Source: CBDFHF01 sp965247565
GTDB lineage: Bacteria; Pseudomonadota; Gammaproteobacteria; Methylococcales; Methylomonadaceae
Direction of reading: 5' to 3'
Length of the DNA stretch: 64,000 nucleotides
Assembly (NCBI GenBank): GCA_965247565.1
Contig: CBDFHF010000003.1
Span: 1,922,001 to 1,986,000 of the forward strand
A model generated the notes under the pieces. It was not told where the DNA came from, ran no database searches, and saw only the letters and a list, made by a program, of their open reading frames with translations. Shown here in pieces: positions 35,701 through 42,947 of the stretch (positions are counted from its first letter, which is position 1; every line of letters starts with the position of its first letter). A program made the position numbers and the translations under genes.

Positions 35701-37395
35701 TTGTACCTGTCTTTTCTGTTCCGGCTGCATGCCGCCATGAAAATAACCACACTTTAGATCCGCTTGGATAAGAAATTCGGCGATGTCTTCAACAGTTTTT
35801 TGCCGGGCACAAAACACAATTGCGCCACCCTGTTCGTCAGGCAAGGCTTCATGTAATAAACGTAACACTTCCGGGTACTTGGCCTGATTAGATACCTGCT
35901 GTACTTCGTAGTCAAGATTGCTGCGGCTGACCCCACCTGTCAACCGTTCCAGATTTATTCCCAAGCGCTTCTGAAAGTGATCACAGATGTCTTGTACTAC
36001 ATCGGGTTTGGCGGTAGCGGTAAAACAGAATATCGGCGATGGTTTATGTTGTTGCCTGTTTTTGATAAAGCGGGACGCGTAAAGATAATCAGGGCGAAAA
36101 TCATGTCCCCATTTGGACAAACAATGTGCCTCGTCAAATACCCAGGCACCGACCTCACGGTGTAGCAAAGCATTTCCAAAGGCGGTACTGCGAAATTGCT
36201 CTGGCGCTACAAAAATCAAACCAAGATCCCCCAGCCTTAATTTATCCAAAGTCAGCCGTCTTTCCAATGGATTCAGCAAACTGTTGAGATAACCTGCACA
36301 GGTGATGCCGCGCGATTCCAGGTTATCAACTTGATCTTTCATTAGCGATTGTAACGGGGAGATAATCACCGTTACGCTTCCGTTACGATAATATCGGGCC
36401 AAGGCTGGCAATTGAAAACATAACGATTTGCCGCCACCGGTAGGCAAAATGGCTAAAGTGGATATACCGGCAAAGCCGTTCTCAACAATCGCTTGCTGCA
36501 ATGATTTACCGTCAGAAGTAGAGGGTAGTGGGCGAAATTGATTGATCCCCGGAAAATACCTAGGTAGCAGTTGCTCTAGATCATGTTGCTCTTTACACCA
36601 GCAGCAGTTTGAATCGGAGCAGGGAATGTCGCGCAGGATGGTAATGAGATCTCGGGTTTTTGGAAAAGTCAGTCTGACCCAAGCCGGTAGAACGGAGTTG
36701 CCTCCAGATACTCGTAACCAAGCTAAAGCATAAGCAAGAGGTTTGTGCCACGCGGGATCGGGTAGATAGAAATCAATAATTTGTTGCAGACCCGTTTGGC
36801 AGGCCTTGCCAGTGCAGGCTACTTGAAATGCTTTTTGCGCTTCGGCTAAGGAGGGGCGTAATGCCCGTCGCAGCGTTGCAAAGAAATTTGCCACACCTTT
36901 GCCATTTTCCGGCGACAATAAATAATGCAAACATAAGGCTTCAGCTGGTTGCTCGGTAACTCGTTGTTTTAAAGCTTCGGCTTGATCAAGAAATAATTCG
37001 TACGCCAACTCAGCATCACGAACCGGATCATTGCGCGTAGTGGAACAAAGCTTGTAGTCCTTTACCAATCGATGATAGGGGTTTTGCGGAAATGCTACCG
37101 GCGATAATTCCAGAGTATCAACCAAGGGTTTTTGGTGTAGCGCCAGATTAGGGTGTAATACCGATAAAGCGGGTTGATCGAATGCAATCACATTATGCCC
37201 GAGTACAAAGGCCGCACCGTTGGTGAACTCGTCTAGCAAGGCGACAAGATCCGGCGCTTTGCCTGACCGGCGTGCTCTGGCATTAGTGTCAGGCCGAAAT
37301 ACCCCAATCTCTCGAAGTAGCAACTTGTCTTGACGAGCAGTCTCGATATCAATGCAAAGACACTTAGCTTTATTTTTTTCGGCGGGTTGAGTCAT
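32710..37395 (-). CDS. DEDD exonuclease-RecQ-UvrD fusion helicase, truncated by frameshift
   Basis: A 1561-residue multidomain DNA-processing protein. Residues about 10-140 resemble a DEDD 3'-5' exonuclease (CIDIETA, VLGHNVIAFDQPAL, DPVRDAELAYELF). Residues about 295-640 are a RecQ helicase: Walker A LPTGGGKSLC (317-326), DEAH (421-424), TNAFGMGVDKADIR and QEAGRAGRD. Residues about 1080-1561 are a UvrD/Rep helicase: AGAGSGKT (1101-1108), LVDEYQD (1223-1229), GDDDQNIYAF and TAHRAKGLEFDHVLI. It ends at YVAVTCS, where motif VI should read TRAR; loss of two bases (CG) at about 32718 explains this. The role is DNA repair or possibly defence (inference). Confidence 0.88.
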   Translation of the reverse strand: MTQPAEKNKAKCLCIDIETARQDKLLLREIGVFRPDTNARARRSGKAPDLVALLDEFTNGAAFVLGHNVIAFDQPALSVLHPNLALHQKPLVDTLELSPVAFPQNPYHRLVKDYKLCSTTRNDPVRDAELAYELFLDQAEALKQRVTEQPAEALCLHYLLSPENGKGVANFFATLRRALRPSLAEAQKAFQVACTGKACQTGLQQIIDFYLPDPAWHKPLAYALAWLRVSGGNSVLPAWVRLTFPKTRDLITILRDIPCSDSNCCWCKEQHDLEQLLPRYFPGINQFRPLPSTSDGKSLQQAIVENGFAGISTLAILPTGGGKSLCFQLPALARYYRNGSVTVIISPLQSLMKDQVDNLESRGITCAGYLNSLLNPLERRLTLDKLRLGDLGLIFVAPEQFRSTAFGNALLHREVGAWVFDEAHCLSKWGHDFRPDYLYASRFIKNRQQHKPSPIFCFTATAKPDVVQDICDHFQKRLGINLERLTGGVSRSNLDYEVQQVSNQAKYPEVLRLLHEALPDEQGGAIVFCARQKTVEDIAEFLIQADLKCGYFHGGMQPEQKRQVQEAFIQGELRVIAATNAFGMGVDKADIRLVIHLDTPGSLENYLQEAGRAGRDQAPARCVLLYDEADLDVQFRLLRNSRLTQHDIYSILKALRTIEKKDRSQGSIVVSTGEILLEIPDKNSIDPDAADADTKVRIAVAWLEEARLLERHENHTRMFPGSLQITNLDEAREILKKKLQTDIEPYLTLLSELLNCADDESISTDDLMLATGRNSYQVQQMLRDLGQLKLVSNDTEIGVTLYRDPDSSDRMTALCKLEDALINSLREAAPDADREQWQILNVRHLCDSLRRDTNVELEPKALTRLLKSFAETFGDSTGQRGFFALRPAGQDNRYIKLLRNWQEIETIRQKRMQLAQALVCYFLKRRQGNNLLVTCKQGDLEAALQVDPTLQDLNFRDWNVALAAALVYLDMNEVLHLARGKAIFRSAMTIQLNADARRRQFKKSDYAELALHYKDKIVQVHVMAEYARLALGKIQAAMALIVDYFSLDRDEFVQQYFAGRRDILEIATTEAAHRRILTDLQNPEQQAIVAAPTEGSHLVLAGAGSGKTRIIVHRVAWLLRECMVLPENIMVLTYNRSAAIEIRQRLWALIGSDAGGVAVQTLHSLAMRLTGTSYAVAIERGEKIDFGAVLKKAAKQLQNAESSDAIEYSNHRDSLLSGLRYLLVDEYQDINADHYQLISALAGRSLNNEEDKLSLLAVGDDDQNIYAFDGANVRFIKQFSDDYHAKIYYLVENYRSTQHIINCANKIIAPTRGRMKSQMPIRINYVRRDKPDGGEYADLDIVAQGRPHIIETPAHLFGETEAALAELSRLNKLDSPGQPRWGRFAVIARHWKSLEPMVALCRQKSVPVRLMRDNYSRDLHTTREGHALLSLLRNQQRTGKKPRVLIRWGVLSRWFKYRFHQNTHDLLDHPYLALLAQFIIESESSTPGSQLVVTDLIEALYEFASGSQSPAYDRVNAPMLLLTAHRAKGLEFDHVLILDDGGWQQANDEERRLFYVAVTCS

Positions 37396-37616
37396 TAATT
37401 TCCATGAAAATCGTGCAAAATTATTAGGTGGCCGCTTGCGGAATCTAGAGATGCAATTTTCTTAAGTGTTACGGTCTATGTTTTATCAAGGGCAAAGTGA
37501 TTGAGTCTCAACGTTCTTTATAGCTGGTTTTTCGGATAAAAATAGGTATCTCTGCCGGTAGCGTTATAGAAAATGATAAGTTGAGTGTCGACGATCATAT
37601 GAGTACCAGAAACCTT

Positions 37617-37753
37617 TGTACATGACAAAAAGTGTTCGCTGTCATTTCGACCATCGGGAGAAATCTTAAGCCACCGAAATTTAAGATTTCTCCCGATGGT
37701 CGAAATGACAAAAATACAGCCGATGTCATGTTCATTATTTTTTGTCATGTACA
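37617..37753. repeat. MITE-like palindromic element
   Basis: Nested inverted repeats. Outer arms of 15 bases (TGTACATGACAAAAA at 37617-37631, with its complement at 37739-37753) enclose an inner perfect 30-base inverted repeat (37640-37669 and 37681-37710) with an 11-base loop. The inner arm begins TGTCATTTCGACC. There is no coding capacity. It lies in the noncoding gap between the helicase and the lipid-transport operon. The form fits a small nonautonomous mobile or REP-like element. Confidence 0.75.
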
Positions 37754-37871
37754 CAGATCAGAAACAAAAAGCGCAATATTAGTGATAACCCCTAAAAATT
37801 AAATAACTTCATGCACTACCAGCGCTTCGTGGTAATTTATGGTTGCTAGACAAATCAGTTAAGCGACTCTT

Positions 37872-39011
37872 ATGGCTCAAATCCAATCTACGTCAGAATT
37901 ACCAGCAATATCGTCAATCATAGTGGCTGAAAATGGGCAACGTTCTGTCAAATTATCGGGTCATTGGACGTTAAACAACGTAGTCGTGATACCGGCATTG
38001 TTTGTGCAAATTAAAAAACAAGCAGTCGATAAAGATACTAACTGGGATTTGACGGGCATTGAGTTGCTTGATAGCGCTGCCGGTTTGTTGATTTGGCAAG
38101 CCTGGGGTCAACGAATGCCGGACGCATCTGAAATTCGCCCGGAACATCAACGCTTATTTGAACGATGGCAACATCAGGAACTTCCGAATGCAAAAGTCCG
38201 TAGTGCCCCACTAGTTTTACTATGGCGCTATTTAAATAAAGTCACTCTTGAGTTTTTACTTCAGTGCTTAAGTGTAGTGACTTTATTAGGCCAGCTATTT
38301 TTGGATTTAACGTTTTTGCTACGTCATCCTGGAGTTATTCCCTGGTCCGAAATTTCTATTACTATTTACGATGCGGGGGTGCGGGCTTTAGGTATTACGG
38401 CGTTAGCCGGGTTTCTAATCGGCATTGTGTTGAGTTATTTGTCTGCCTTGCAGCTAAAAATGTTTGGTGCCGAAATTTATATAATCCCGATTTTAGGTTT
38501 AAGTATCATTCGTGAGCTGGGGCCTTTGCTGGCAGCTATTTTGGTAGCGGGACGTTCGGGTTCGGCGATGACGGCTCAAATTGGCATCATGCGAGTGACC
38601 GAAGAACTGGATGCTTTGGCCGCACTGGGTATTTCGCACTCCTTACGGTTGGTTTTTCCTAAAGTGGTGGCGCTAGCGGTGGTATTGCCGTTGTTGAGTA
38701 TGTGGACTAATAGCGCTGCGTTGTTGGGCGGTATGTTGGCTGCACAAAATACACTGGATATTGGGCTTCAACAGTTTTTTTTGAAACTACCTTCAGCTGT
38801 GCCTTTGACCAATGTATTCATTGGTTTGGGAAAGAGTACGGTGTTTGGGTTGGCGATAGCGTTGATTGCTTGCCATTTTGGCTTTCGTATTAAGCCCAAC
38901 ACCGAAAGTTTGGGTAATGAAACGACTAATTCTGTGGTCGCCTCCATCACCATTGTTATGATGCTGGATGCGGTTTTTGCTATCTTGTTTATGAATGTAG
39001 GTATGCCATGA
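37872..39011 (+). CDS. MlaE-family lipid ABC transporter permease with N-terminal STAS domain
   Basis: Inner-membrane permease of an MCE-type lipid transport system, 379 residues. Residues about 15-110 form a STAS-like domain (WTLNNVV..., LTGIELLDSAAGLLIWQAWG). Residues about 125-375 form the MlaE permease (DAGVRALGITALAGFLIGIV, IRELGPLLAAILVAGRSGSAMTAQ, GIMRVTEELDALAALGI). In E. coli the STAS function is a separate protein, MlaB; here it is fused. It heads an operon whose four genes overlap by 4-8 bases. Confidence 0.92.
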   Translation: MAQIQSTSELPAISSIIVAENGQRSVKLSGHWTLNNVVVIPALFVQIKKQAVDKDTNWDLTGIELLDSAAGLLIWQAWGQRMPDASEIRPEHQRLFERWQHQELPNAKVRSAPLVLLWRYLNKVTLEFLLQCLSVVTLLGQLFLDLTFLLRHPGVIPWSEISITIYDAGVRALGITALAGFLIGIVLSYLSALQLKMFGAEIYIIPILGLSIIRELGPLLAAILVAGRSGSAMTAQIGIMRVTEELDALAALGISHSLRLVFPKVVALAVVLPLLSMWTNSAALLGGMLAAQNTLDIGLQQFFLKLPSAVPLTNVFIGLGKSTVFGLAIALIACHFGFRIKPNTESLGNETTNSVVASITIVMMLDAVFAILFMNVGMP

Positions 39012-39790
39012 ATGATCAGATGGCGATACAGCTCCAAGGACTGTGGACTCGGTTTGGTGATAAAGTTATCCATAAAGATATCAATCTGAGTTTACCGCAA
39101 GGAGAGATTTTAGGCTTGGTCGGCGCATCAGGTTGTGGCAAGACCACGCTGCTTCGAGAAATTATCGGTTTGCAACTGCCTAGTCAGGGCAGGGTGTTGA
39201 TTATGGGACAGCCCTTGCAAAACATTCTAGCGCAACAACAGCAGTCACTCCGAAGTGACTGCGGGGTGTTATTTCAAAAAGGTGCGTTATTTAGCGCATT
39301 GGATGTGTTCGACAATATTGCTTTTCCTTTGCGTGAAATGGGTTTGAACAATAATGAGTTAATTCAACGTTTAGTGCTGATGAAACTGTGTAGGGTAGGT
39401 TTAGCAGCGCAAGATGCCTGGCTTAAACCGGCGGAGTTATCCGGCGGTATGATCAAACGAGTCGCTCTGGCTAGAGCGTTAATATTGGAGCCAAGTTTGC
39501 TTTTACTGGATGAACCAACTGCTGGTCTCGATCCTATCGCCAGCGAGGATTTTGTGACCTTACTCTCCGAATTGCACAAAGAGCTTCATTTTACAGCGGT
39601 TATGGTTACTCATGATTTAGATATTTTGCGCGACTTGTGTACTCAGATTGCTGTACTCGCCGATCAACAGTTAGTCGCATTCGGAACCTTGGCATCGGTA
39701 TTAAGTTGTCGTCATGCCTTTGTAAAGCAGTTTTTTCATAACAGGCGGGCGCGGCGGGTATTCGACAACCAGGAGCTAGTTCATGGGTAG
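39008..39790 (+). CDS. MlaF-like ABC transporter ATP-binding protein
   Basis: ATPase of the MCE lipid transporter, 260 residues. Walker A is GASGCGKTT, the signature is LSGGMIKRVALARAL, Walker B is LLLLDEPTAGLDP, and the H-loop is MVTHD. LFQKGALFSALDVFDNIAFPLRE is the MlaF-type Q-loop region. Its start overlaps the permease stop as ATGA. It overlaps the MCE gene by 8 bases. Confidence 0.94.
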   Translation: MNDQMAIQLQGLWTRFGDKVIHKDINLSLPQGEILGLVGASGCGKTTLLREIIGLQLPSQGRVLIMGQPLQNILAQQQQSLRSDCGVLFQKGALFSALDVFDNIAFPLREMGLNNNELIQRLVLMKLCRVGLAAQDAWLKPAELSGGMIKRVALARALILEPSLLLLDEPTAGLDPIASEDFVTLLSELHKELHFTAVMVTHDLDILRDLCTQIAVLADQQLVAFGTLASVLSCRHAFVKQFFHNRRARRVFDNQELVHG

Positions 39791-40697
39791 AAATAATCAT
39801 GCATTAATTACCGGTCTGTTTTTGCTAGTGTTACTAACGGCATCAACCGTTATCGTTTACTGGTTGGGAAGCTTCGAAAAAGAGCGAAATATCTATGTCA
39901 TTTCCTCGACTGCTTCGGTTTCAGGGCTCAATCCAGAATCAACGGTATTTTTTCGCGGTATTGCTGTCGGTAAAGTCATCAGCATTCAATTTGATCCCAA
40001 TGATGCGGGCATTATTTTAGTGCCGGTTGAAATAGATAAAAACATTGTACTAACTCAAGGTGTATATGCCACCTTACAGCTAAAAGGCGTTACAGGACTA
40101 ACGCAGATTCAACTCGAAGATGCCGGTAAAATAGCCGAACCGTTGCCAACCGGTGATGATCCGGTCTATCGCATACCCTTAATGCCATCATTAACAGATA
40201 AGCTAATGAATTCCGGGGAGGATCTGCTGAAAAAAGCGGATCACTTAATGTTACGGTTGAATTCGTTGCTAAATGATGAAAATGAAAAAAACATCGGCGG
40301 CATTTTGGGTAATCTAAAATCTCTGACTGGTAAACTGTCGGCGTTACAACAGAGCGTTGATAAAGCCTTGGCAGGTATCCCAGCATTGAGCACAGATGCG
40401 CAGCTTACCCTAAAACATATCAATGCATTGACAGGTGATTTGCAAGGACTGACTGCTGAAGTCGGAGCGCTGAGTAAAAAAACTAACCAACTTCTTGCTA
40501 CCGGCAACACAGCTGGGGATGAAATTGTTAATAGCACCATGCCGCAAATCAATCAGCTATTATCAGAATTACAATCTACCAGTAGGCAAGTCAAACGCGT
40601 TGCCGAAATGTTGGAAAGTGATCCGCAATCCCTGTTGTTGGGACCGAAGCAGCCAGTTCCCGGGCCTGGCGAACCCGACTATACGGAGGATCCATGA
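39783..40697 (+). CDS. MlaD-type MCE domain substrate-binding protein
   Basis: A 304-residue protein anchored by one N-terminal membrane helix (LITGLFLLVLLTASTVIVYWLG). The MCE domain follows at about 35-115 (SSTASVSGLNPESTVFFRGIAVGKV, LQLKGVTGLTQIQLED). A long helical C-terminal region with coiled-coil character and heptad-like leucines comes next. It ends Pro-rich. It should form the periplasmic lipid conduit of the transporter. It overlaps the lipoprotein gene by 4 bases (ATGA). Confidence 0.92.
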   Translation: MGRNNHALITGLFLLVLLTASTVIVYWLGSFEKERNIYVISSTASVSGLNPESTVFFRGIAVGKVISIQFDPNDAGIILVPVEIDKNIVLTQGVYATLQLKGVTGLTQIQLEDAGKIAEPLPTGDDPVYRIPLMPSLTDKLMNSGEDLLKKADHLMLRLNSLLNDENEKNIGGILGNLKSLTGKLSALQQSVDKALAGIPALSTDAQLTLKHINALTGDLQGLTAEVGALSKKTNQLLATGNTAGDEIVNSTMPQINQLLSELQSTSRQVKRVAEMLESDPQSLLLGPKQPVPGPGEPDYTEDP

Positions 40698-41212
40698 AGC
40701 ATTTTTTGATAATTACTTTGCTACTGGCTAGCTGCAGCATGGCTCCTAAACAGCCTGCTGTACATGATTTTGGCATTGTAAAGCCTGTGCCGGTTCGGCG
40801 TGCAGGAGAACAAACTATCATCGTCGATGCGCCCAAATGGCTTTGGGATAAAGGTATCCGGTATCGTTTGCTTTACAAATCTGCAACGCAAGTGAATGTC
40901 TATGCGTTGGATCGCTGGATTGCCGCACCACCAAAATTATTTGAGCAATTGCTGATAACCTCCGGGGAAAACTTGGATTACTCAATGACAGTTAATATGT
41001 TGGAGTTTGAACAGCAATTTACAGCAGCTGATCAATCCAAAGTGGTGTTGCGGTTTAGCGTGGAAGCGTCATCCAAGCTCAAGCACAGTAGAAAGGAATT
41101 TTATCTACAACAACCTACCAAAACACCAGATGCTAAGGGCGCTGTTAGTGGCTTTGCACAATTAGTTCGGGAAGCAATTGATAAAATTAATGACTGGTTG
41201 AGTCATTTATAA
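40694..41212 (+). CDS. ABC-type transport auxiliary lipoprotein (PqiC-like)
   Basis: A 172-residue lipoprotein. The signal peptide ends in the lipobox LLASC, so lipidation is expected at Cys14. The body (RYRLLYKSATQVNVYALDRWIAAPPKLFEQLL) matches the ABC-type transport auxiliary lipoprotein family (PqiC/DUF330). It probably anchors the MCE tunnel at the outer membrane. It is the last gene of the operon and is followed by a hairpin. Confidence 0.88.
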   Translation: MKHFLIITLLLASCSMAPKQPAVHDFGIVKPVPVRRAGEQTIIVDAPKWLWDKGIRYRLLYKSATQVNVYALDRWIAAPPKLFEQLLITSGENLDYSMTVNMLEFEQQFTAADQSKVVLRFSVEASSKLKHSRKEFYLQQPTKTPDAKGAVSGFAQLVREAIDKINDWLSHL

Positions 41213-41229
41213 AATTCAAGGCGAAAAAA

Positions 41230-41258
41230 AACCTAGCAGTGCTTTGCACGGCTAGGTT
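41230..41258 (+). terminator. Hairpin at the end of the lipid-transport operon
   Basis: AACCTAGC at 41230-41237 pairs with GCTAGGTT at 41251-41258, with an inner GTGC/GCAC stem around TTT. An A-run precedes it. The stem is 18 bases after the stop codon. The T tract downstream is weak. Confidence 0.65.
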
Positions 41259-41583
41259 GAGGTTTTAACAGACATATAAAATGATCTGAAATTTCACTAC
41301 GAGGAGGTATATGAAACAAATCTAATCGATGGATTGCTATCGATTGCTTGGAGACAACTATACAGGCGATATAAATAGTAGACAATATAGGTATAAATTA
41401 ATAAATTGTTTTTTATTGGTTAATAATTAGTCGTTCTTTTACAGCTGACAATCCTCACAGAACAAGCATTCTGGGCAATTCAAAAAAGTTTTCTTTTTTA
41501 CACAAAATTCTGTTCAATGTCAGTGATGGCGTATAATTAAGAAAATACATCAGATAACTGTAACCTCTTCAAAATAACTGCAT
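41259..41583. other. Upstream region of ispG
   Basis: About 325 bases. It holds a perfect AGGAGGT (41302-41308) followed by ATG AAA CAA ATC TAA, a four-codon frame. There is also a TATAAT -10 element at 41532-41537 that could serve ispG, although its -35 (TCTGTT at 41509-41514) is weak. No longer gene is seen. Confidence 0.4.
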
Positions 41584-42810
41584 ATGTCTATTAGCTACAG
41601 AAAAACCACTCATCAAGTTTTAGTTGGCAATGTAAAAGTGGGCGGCAACGCACCTATCGTTGTGCAATCCATGACAAACACCGATACGGCTAATGTGGCC
41701 GCAACGGTAAACCAAATTATGGAGCTTTCCGATGCGGGCTCTGAACTGGTTCGTATCACAGTTAATTCAGAGGAGGCCGCAAGTGCCGTTGCCAGCATTC
41801 GTGAGCAGCTTAACCAAAAAGGTTATACCGTACCGATCATCGGTGATTTCCATTTTAACGGCCATAAATTGCTGGAGAAATATCCTGATTGTGCACAAGC
41901 CTTAGATAAGTACCGCATAAATCCCGGTAACGTCGGTCGTGGCAAAAGTCGTGATCCGCAATTTCAGCAAATGATCGAGTTTGCCGTTAAATATAACAAG
42001 CCAGTACGCATTGGAGTCAATGGCGGTAGTTTGGATCAAGCGGTACTGACACGTTTGCTAGATGAAAACCGTAGTAAACCAACGCCTGAACCGCTAGCGG
42101 CGATCACTCGTAAGGCCATTGTGTTATCTGCTTTGGAGAGCGCAGCTAAAGCCGAAGAATTAGGCTTAGGGAGAGATAAGATTATTTTATCCTGCAAAAT
42201 CAGCAACGTTCAGGAACTGATTAGCATTTATCAGGATTTATCAAGTCAATGCAATTACGCGTTGCATTTGGGGCTGACCGAGGCCGGTATGGGTTCCAAA
42301 GGTATTGTTTCCTCAGCCGCCGCTTTATCTGTGCTAATGCAACAAGGTATTGGTGACACTATTCGTATCTCCCTAACACCAGAACCTGGATCATCAAGAA
42401 CCCAGGAGGTTATCGTGGGGCAGGAAATTCTACAAACTATGGGATTTCGTTCTTTCACACCTATGGTTATTTCTTGCCCAGGTTGTGGTCGCACTACAAG
42501 TGATTACTTCCAACGTTTAGCCATGGATATTCAAACTTATTTAAGAGACCAGATGCCTGTTTGGCGTACCCAGTATCCTGGTGTTGAGACTATGGAAGTC
42601 GCTGTTATGGGCTGTGTGGTCAATGGCCCAGGGGAAAGCAAAAATGCAAATATCGGCATTAGTTTGCCTGGTACCGGTGAATCACCCGTTGCACCGGTTT
42701 ATGAAGACGGTGAAAAAACCGTAACGTTAAAGGGTGATCGCATTGCTGAAGAGTTTCAGGAAATTGTGCAGCGCTACATAGAAACTCACTATAGTCCTCA
42801 AAACCATTAA
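41584..42810 (+). CDS. ispG: 4-Hydroxy-3-methylbut-2-enyl diphosphate synthase
   Basis: Fe-S enzyme of the MEP isoprenoid pathway that converts MEcPP to HMBPP. It is 408 residues, the normal bacterial length. The N-terminal TIM barrel holds GGNAPIVVQSMTNTDT, IIGDFHFNGH and YRINPGNVG. The C-terminal domain carries the cluster cysteines in ISCPGCGRTTSD and AVMGCVVNGPGE. The ATG at 41584 lacks an obvious Shine-Dalgarno. Monocistronic as far as seen. Confidence 0.96.
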   Translation: MSISYRKTTHQVLVGNVKVGGNAPIVVQSMTNTDTANVAATVNQIMELSDAGSELVRITVNSEEAASAVASIREQLNQKGYTVPIIGDFHFNGHKLLEKYPDCAQALDKYRINPGNVGRGKSRDPQFQQMIEFAVKYNKPVRIGVNGGSLDQAVLTRLLDENRSKPTPEPLAAITRKAIVLSALESAAKAEELGLGRDKIILSCKISNVQELISIYQDLSSQCNYALHLGLTEAGMGSKGIVSSAAALSVLMQQGIGDTIRISLTPEPGSSRTQEVIVGQEILQTMGFRSFTPMVISCPGCGRTTSDYFQRLAMDIQTYLRDQMPVWRTQYPGVETMEVAVMGCVVNGPGESKNANIGISLPGTGESPVAPVYEDGEKTVTLKGDRIAEEFQEIVQRYIETHYSPQNH

Positions 42811-42906
42811 TGATCTCTTCGTTTAAAAGTGTTGTCATTGTGACTTGCTTCTAATAGTGCTGCTATCGCTAATTGTTATAGCTTTGTAAAATTAGGTTAA
42901 TAAATT

Positions 42907-42931
42907 AAAAAAAGGGGGGCTAAAGCCCCCC
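42907..42931 (-). terminator. Rho-independent terminator of ftsH
   Basis: GGGGGGC at 42914-42920 pairs with GCCCCCC at 42925-42931 around TAAA. On the minus strand the stem is followed by seven Ts. It lies just below the ftsH stop at 42948. Confidence 0.92.
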
Positions 42932-42947
42932 GTGAAATGAGCGCACC

